Program-made: the position numbers and the translations under genes
Notes under the pieces: generated by a model
Databases searched by the model: none
What the model was told of the DNA's origin: nothing
The model's input: only the letters and a program-made list of their open reading frames with translations
Source of the DNA: Streptomyces formicae
GTDB lineage: Bacteria > Actinomycetota > Actinomycetes > Streptomycetales > Streptomycetaceae
NCBI RefSeq assembly: GCF_002556545.1
Contig: NZ_CP022685.1
Location: 9,340,001-9,404,000, forward strand
DNA length: 64,000 nucleotides
Direction: 5' to 3'
Part shown: positions 60,298-64,000 of the stretch, in pieces
Layout: the number at the start of each line of letters is the position of its first letter
Position numbering within the stretch: the first letter of the stretch is position 1

Positions 60298-60558
60298 GAG
60301 CGTTCTTTCCAGCGGGGTGGGTGCGCCGTTCTGGGGTGCATGAGCTGATACCTGCCTTCGTGGGGATCCTCGGGCGGGGGCGTCGTGGAGTGCGTACGTC
60401 GTTCAGAAACGTGTCCCGCATTCAGTGACGCGCATAAGGGTTGCGCCATGACGGGACACGGTCAACGGCCTCGACGGAAAAGGTCGGAGCACTATCCCGC
60501 CAATCTCGGAGCGCCGGATCCCGCACGATTCGAGAAGCCCCGGCTGGGCCGCCGCGTC

Positions 60559-60564
60559 TAGCAT
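60559..60564 (+). promoter_or_regulatory. -10 box of a leaderless promoter
   Basis: TAGCAT ends seven bases before the ATG at 60572, which lacks an SD. Confidence 0.55.
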
Positions 60565-60571
60565 CAACGGC

Positions 60572-60982
60572 ATGGACATCACCATTCACACGACGGCCCT
60601 CCCGCACGACGACCCGGATGCCTCCCTCGCCTTCTACCGGGACGTCCTCGGCTTCGAGGTCCGCAGCGACGTCGGCCAGGGCAGGATGCGCTGGATCACG
60701 GTCGGCCCCGTCGGCCAGGCCGGTACGTCCATCCTCCTGGCGCCACCGGCCGCCGACCCGGGGATCACCGAGGACGAACGCCGCACCATCGCCGAGATGA
60801 TGGCCAAGGGCACCTACGGCTGGATCCTGCTGGCCACCCACGACCTCGACGGCGTGTTCGAAAAGGTCAGGGCGGGCGACACCGAGGTCGTCCAGGAGCC
60901 GACCGATCAGCCGTACGGCATCCGGGACTGCGCCTTCCGCGACCCCGCGGGCAACATGGTCCGCATCCAGGAACTGAGCTGA
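60572..60982 (+). CDS. VOC-family (glyoxalase/bleomycin-resistance-like) protein
   Basis: A 136-residue VOC metalloenzyme-fold protein. It has the paired beta-alpha-beta pattern with DPDASLAFYRDVLGFEVRSD in the first half and YGIRDCAFRDPAGNMVRIQE at the end, where the DPxGN turn and the metal-side Glu are typical. It starts on a leaderless promoter and is followed after 37 bases by an AraC-type regulator. The substrate is unknown; many neighbours of this type in streptomycetes act as detoxifying dioxygenase-like proteins. Confidence 0.9.
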   Translation: MDITIHTTALPHDDPDASLAFYRDVLGFEVRSDVGQGRMRWITVGPVGQAGTSILLAPPAADPGITEDERRTIAEMMAKGTYGWILLATHDLDGVFEKVRAGDTEVVQEPTDQPYGIRDCAFRDPAGNMVRIQELS

Positions 60983-61019
60983 ACGGTCCGACCCGACGAC
61001 AGGTGGAAGGAGCCCTTTC

Positions 61020-61442
61020 ATGTGCCAGCCCTCGTGGGGGCGCGCCCGCGCCGAGGCGCAGCGCCTGAGTGACCTCGCGCGCCTGCGGCGCGTGCGTGAC
61101 CGCATGGACCGGGAGTGCGGGCGGCCGCTGGACATCGAGGCGCTCGCCCGCGCCGCGAACCTGCCCGCCGCACCCCTCGGCCGCCAGTTCCGGCTGGCCT
61201 ACGGCCTGGCGCCGCACGCGTACCTGATGACGCGTCGCGTCGAACGCGCGACGGAGCTGCTGCGCCGGGGAGACCTGAGCGTCACCGAGGTCTGCTCCGC
61301 CGTCGGCGGCCCGTCCCCGGCCACGTTCCGCACCTGCTTCGCGGAGCAGGTCGGCGTCTCCCCGGACGTCTACCGGCAGCGCGCGACCGGCGAGGCGCGG
61401 CCGATATCCGATCGGTCAGGAATGGAGAAGCACCCGTCATAG
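61020..61442 (+). CDS. Short AraC-type DNA-binding protein
   Basis: A 140-residue protein that consists almost only of the AraC double HTH (RRVRDRMDRECGRPLDIEAL, then ARAANLPAAPLGRQFRLAYG and VTEVCSAVGGPSPATFRTCF). There is no sensor domain. The ATG at 61020 follows GGTGGAAGGAG with a normal spacer. Stand-alone AraC HTHs next to VOC genes are common in streptomycetes; it probably controls the two flanking VOC genes. In the second HTH, SPATFRTCFAEQVGVSP fits the family pattern. Confidence 0.88.
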   Translation: MCQPSWGRARAEAQRLSDLARLRRVRDRMDRECGRPLDIEALARAANLPAAPLGRQFRLAYGLAPHAYLMTRRVERATELLRRGDLSVTEVCSAVGGPSPATFRTCFAEQVGVSPDVYRQRATGEARPISDRSGMEKHPS

Positions 61443-61451
61443 GGCCACGCC

Positions 61452-61457
61452 TAGCGT
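61452..61457 (+). promoter_or_regulatory. -10 box of a leaderless promoter
   Basis: TAGCGT ends seven bases before the ATG at 61465. This supports 61465 over the GTG and ATG codons just upstream, which overlap the box. Confidence 0.5.
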
Positions 61458-61464
61458 GATGGGC

Positions 61465-62100
61465 ATGGCAAACATCGCAAGCATCACCCTGGACGTGGCC
61501 GACCCGACGACCGCGGAGCGCTTCTACGCCGAGGCTTTCGGCCTGGATTCAACGATACGTACACGGGTCTCCCAGGACCCCACGACCGGCTTCCGCGGGT
61601 TCATGCTGGCGCTCACGGTGTCCCAGCCCGCCACGGTCGACAGCTTCATCGCCAGCGCCCTGGCGGCCGGTGCCACCACGCTGAAGCCGGCCGCCAAGTC
61701 GCTCTGGGGCTACGGCGGTGTCGTGCAGGCCCCGGACGGGGAGATCTGGAAGATCGCCACTTCGGCGAAGAAGAACACGGGCCCCGCCACCCGGCAGATC
61801 GACGACATCGTGCTCCTGGTGGGCGTGGCGGACGTGGCCGCGAGCAAGCGGTTCTACGTCGGGCGCGGCCTCACCGTGGCGAAGAGCTTCGGACGTACGT
61901 ACGCCGAGTTCGACGCCGGATCCGGGTGCGTCAAGTTCGCGCTCTACCGGCGCCGTGCCCTGGCCAAGGAGGTCGGCGTCGCGCCCGAGGGCAGCGGGTC
62001 GCACGGCTTCGTGATCGGCGGCGGCAGCGAGCCCTTCACCGACCCGGACGGATTCGAGTGGCAGACGGCCGCGTCGCTGCCGCTGGCGTCCTCGTCCTGA
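61465..62100 (+). CDS. VOC-family protein, two tandem domains
   Basis: A 211-residue protein with two VOC half-domains (MANIASITLDVADPTTAERF, then IDDIVLLVGVADVAASKRFY). The end has the usual DPDGFEWQTAASLPLASS turn. The start at 61465 is supported by a TAGCGT box at leaderless distance. It ends at a hairpin shared with the convergent SDR gene. The substrate is unknown. Confidence 0.9.
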   Translation: MANIASITLDVADPTTAERFYAEAFGLDSTIRTRVSQDPTTGFRGFMLALTVSQPATVDSFIASALAAGATTLKPAAKSLWGYGGVVQAPDGEIWKIATSAKKNTGPATRQIDDIVLLVGVADVAASKRFYVGRGLTVAKSFGRTYAEFDAGSGCVKFALYRRRALAKEVGVAPEGSGSHGFVIGGGSEPFTDPDGFEWQTAASLPLASSS

Positions 62101-62114
62101 GGCGTGGTCGCGGA

Positions 62115-62137
62115 GGTCAGCCGCCACGCGGCTGACC
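62115..62137. terminator. Bidirectional hairpin terminator
   Basis: GGTCAGCCGC and GCGGCTGACC form a perfect 10-bp stem around CAC, between the convergent VOC and SDR genes. Confidence 0.75.
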
Positions 62138-62156
62138 GGCGACACCGCGCGGCGGT

Positions 62157-62930
62157 TCAGAACATGCGCGGCTGGCCGCTGGAAGCCCGGAGGCCGCCGT
62201 CCACCGGAATGTGGGCGCCATTGACGAAACCGGCGTCCGCGCTGGCCAAGAAGGCGATGACAGCGGCGACTTCGGCCGGTTCGGCGGCGCGCTCCATGGG
62301 GATCCGCTGCTGGAACGCCGCGAACAACTTCTCGTCCTCCACGACGGGGGTGGCCACGGGGGTGCGCGTCAGGCTCGGGTGCACCGCGTTGACCCGCACG
62401 CCCTCGCGGGCGTGATCGAGCGCCATCGCGTTGGTCAGATTGACCACGGCCCCCTTGGCGCTGTTGTAGGCGGCCATGCCCCAGTCCGCGCCGAGCCCGG
62501 ACACCGACCCGACGTTGACGATGCAGCCGCCGACCTCGCGCAGATGGGGGAGGGCGGCGCGCGAGGCGAAGAAGACACCGTCGATGTCGGCGGCGAAGAC
62601 CTGGCGCCACGACGCCGCGTCGAGCTGCTCGACGGTTCCGGGTATCGCGATGGCGGCGTTGTTGACCAGGACGTCGAGGCGGCCGAACTCCTCGGCCACC
62701 CCGGCGATCAGCGTGTCGACGGCGGTCTCGTCGGCGACGGCGGCCACGCGGGGGACGACGGTCGAACCGGCGGGGGCCTGCGCGGCGGCCTGCTTGAGCT
62801 TGGCCTCGGACCGCCCGACGGAGATCACCGTCGCGCCTTCCCGCGCGAACCGGTCCACGGTCGCGGCGCCGATGCCGGACCCGCCGCCGGTGACCACGAC
62901 GACGCGATCGGCGAATCTGCTCTCACCCAT
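62157..62930 (-). CDS. SDR-family oxidoreductase
   Basis: A 257-residue classical short-chain dehydrogenase. The cofactor motif is VVVTGGGSGIGAATVDRFAR (TGxxxGIG), followed by LVNNAAIAIPG (NNAG-like), the Ser in NVGSVSGLGADWG, and the catalytic Tyr-Lys pair in MAAYNSAKGAVVNL. An Arg after the second strand (ISVGRSEAK) suggests NADPH. The start at 62930 is followed downstream by the divergent hydrolase gene at 63064. Confidence 0.92.
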   Translation of the reverse strand: MGESRFADRVVVVTGGGSGIGAATVDRFAREGATVISVGRSEAKLKQAAAQAPAGSTVVPRVAAVADETAVDTLIAGVAEEFGRLDVLVNNAAIAIPGTVEQLDAASWRQVFAADIDGVFFASRAALPHLREVGGCIVNVGSVSGLGADWGMAAYNSAKGAVVNLTNAMALDHAREGVRVNAVHPSLTRTPVATPVVEDEKLFAAFQQRIPMERAAEPAEVAAVIAFLASADAGFVNGAHIPVDGGLRASSGQPRMF

Positions 62931-63063
62931 GACAACTCCCTTGGTGCGTAAGGCTGAACGGGACGGCCTCGACGAGCTTAGGCGTCAGCCGTGATCGATT
63001 GTCAGTGGCGGATGCCATGATCGAGGAAAAGCCGCTGAGGATGCGACGGGGGAGAGGAAGTTC

Positions 63064-64000
63064 ATGATGAGCGACGAAGTCCAGGTGCGCGGGACGGTGG
63101 AGAAGGGTTTCGAGGGCGTGCGCGAGGCGTTCGCCGTGGTGCTCGACGAGGCCGGGGTCGCTCCCGAGGCGCAGCTCGTGGTCGATGTGGGCGGCCGCAG
63201 GGTGGTCGACCTGTGGGGCGGTCCCGGTACGGCGGGAGACACGCTGACCGGCCTGTACTCGATCACCAAGGGCGCGGCCCACCTCGTGGTCGCGCTCCTG
63301 GTGCAGGAGGGGGTCCTCGACCTGGATCGCGAAGTGGCCGCGTACTGGCCGGAGTTCGCGGCGGAGGGCAAGGGCCGGCTGACCCTGCGGGAACTGCTCG
63401 CGCACCGTTCCGGTGTCGTCGGCGTCGACGGTGGATTCACCACCGACGAGCTGGCCGACGACCGGCTGATGGCCGGACGGCTCGCCGGGCAGCGCCCGTT
63501 CTGGGAGCCGGGCACGGCGTACGGCTACCACGGCTTCGTGATCGGCGCGCTCACCGGCGAGGTCGTGCGCAGGGCGACGGGGCGCTCCACCCAGGAGATC
63601 TACGAAGAGCGGATCCGCGCACCGTACGGGCTCGACTTCTACCTGGGCCTGCCGGACCACCTCGCAGCGCGCCGCGCCGACGTGCTCCCCCTGCTGCCCA
63701 CCCCGGAAGAGGCCGAGCGGCTCGCTGCCGACGTGGCGCCTCCCGGCAGCGTCCGGGAGATCGCCTTCAACCAGCACGCGACCCCGCCGACCGACCTGGT
63801 GGCCTTCGGCAACGCCCCGAAGGTCGTCGCGCTCGGCCCCACCTCCTCCGGCGGAGTGGGCACGGCGCGGGGTGTGGCGGGAATGTACGCGGCGGCGATC
63901 AGCGAGGTGGCCGGTCGGCCGCCGTTCCTGAAGCCGGAGACCATCACGGAGTTCGCCCGCGTGCACTACCGCGGCACCGACCTGGTCACGGGGAACGACG
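63064..64000 (+). CDS. Serine beta-lactamase/esterase-like hydrolase, 3' end outside window
   Basis: About 312 residues of a class C beta-lactamase/DD-peptidase-like hydrolase are visible. It starts with two ATG codons (63064 and 63067) after GAGAGGAAG. The nucleophile motif SxxK is in LTGLYSITKGAAHLVVALLV, and the second motif YxN/H-like element is GTAYGYHGFVIGAL. No signal peptide is present, which suggests a cytoplasmic esterase of the EstB type rather than a secreted lactamase. The gene continues past base 64000. It diverges from the SDR gene. Confidence 0.9.
   Translation, partial: MMSDEVQVRGTVEKGFEGVREAFAVVLDEAGVAPEAQLVVDVGGRRVVDLWGGPGTAGDTLTGLYSITKGAAHLVVALLVQEGVLDLDREVAAYWPEFAAEGKGRLTLRELLAHRSGVVGVDGGFTTDELADDRLMAGRLAGQRPFWEPGTAYGYHGFVIGALTGEVVRRATGRSTQEIYEERIRAPYGLDFYLGLPDHLAARRADVLPLLPTPEEAERLAADVAPPGSVREIAFNQHATPPTDLVAFGNAPKVVALGPTSSGGVGTARGVAGMYAAAISEVAGRPPFLKPETITEFARVHYRGTDLVTGND

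Overview
This 64 kb window is high-GC DNA with GTG and ATG starts, long antisense open frames, many short leaderless promoters of the TANNNT type, and regulator families (AraC, GntR, PadR, HxlR, TetR, DUF5937/ArsR) typical of Streptomyces. It reads as chromosomal accessory and semi-conserved sequence from a streptomycete. No rRNA, tRNA, insertion sequence or CRISPR array was seen. Both end genes are cut by the window: an RHS/YD-repeat protein on the left (minus strand) and a serine beta-lactamase-like hydrolase on the right (plus strand).

Layout, 1-15 kb: an RHS protein diverges from a secreted FG-GAP protein across an unusually AT-rich intergenic region. Next come a DJ-1/PfpI protein, a MalY-type PLP enzyme, a TrmB/LuxR hybrid regulator and an aminopeptidase P. 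A small secreted Trp/Lys-rich peptide gene sits with an SdpI-like membrane protein (toxin/immunity-like), followed by a NarL-type two-component system. 15-22.8 kb: a fully coupled seven-gene operon for four-carbon acid-sugar catabolism (dehydrogenase, OtnI-like isomerase, racemase-like protein, OtnK kinase, OtnC-like aldolase fused to a solute-binding domain, TRAP-type permease, half-size small subunit). It diverges from its GntR regulator across a 23-bp perfect palindrome. 22.8-28 kb: DEAD-box helicase, TerB, chloramphenicol phosphotransferase-like protein and CobF. Then comes a decayed class III ribonucleotide reductase locus: two NrdR-box-like sites and the 5' half of a cobalamin riboswitch joined directly to the inside of nrdG.

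28-33 kb holds the most interesting locus: an AraC regulator, a 71-residue peptide with 10 cysteines, a MauE-like membrane protein, a MauD/TlpA-like thioredoxin, an ABC exporter and an S26 signal peptidase. The last three are coupled by ATGA overlaps, and a strong hairpin follows the peptide gene. It looks like a dedicated production, oxidative-folding and export system for a disulfide-rich secreted peptide. 33-46 kb: a SulP transporter with a STAS domain; an iron-box-controlled pair of half ABC exporters with complementary nucleotide-site lesions; a TPR/AAA ATPase pair; a TetR regulator with three operator copies; a kinase-like protein coupled to a xylulokinase.

46-64 kb: a GH16 glucanase, GNAT and hypothetical genes, a secreted beta-propeller, a PadR regulator with a 22-bp operator ahead of an acyl-CoA dehydrogenase, a GT1 glycosyltransferase, an HxlR regulator sharing twin operators with a methyltransferase, and an MFS exporter opposite a DUF5937/ArsR regulator. 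A coupled three-gene secreted polysaccharide-degradation operon follows (GH105, lyase-like, GH29 plus discoidin), then leaderless VOC genes, an AraC fragment-size regulator, an SDR and the partial hydrolase. Homology statements are family recognition from reading the translations; no database search was run.
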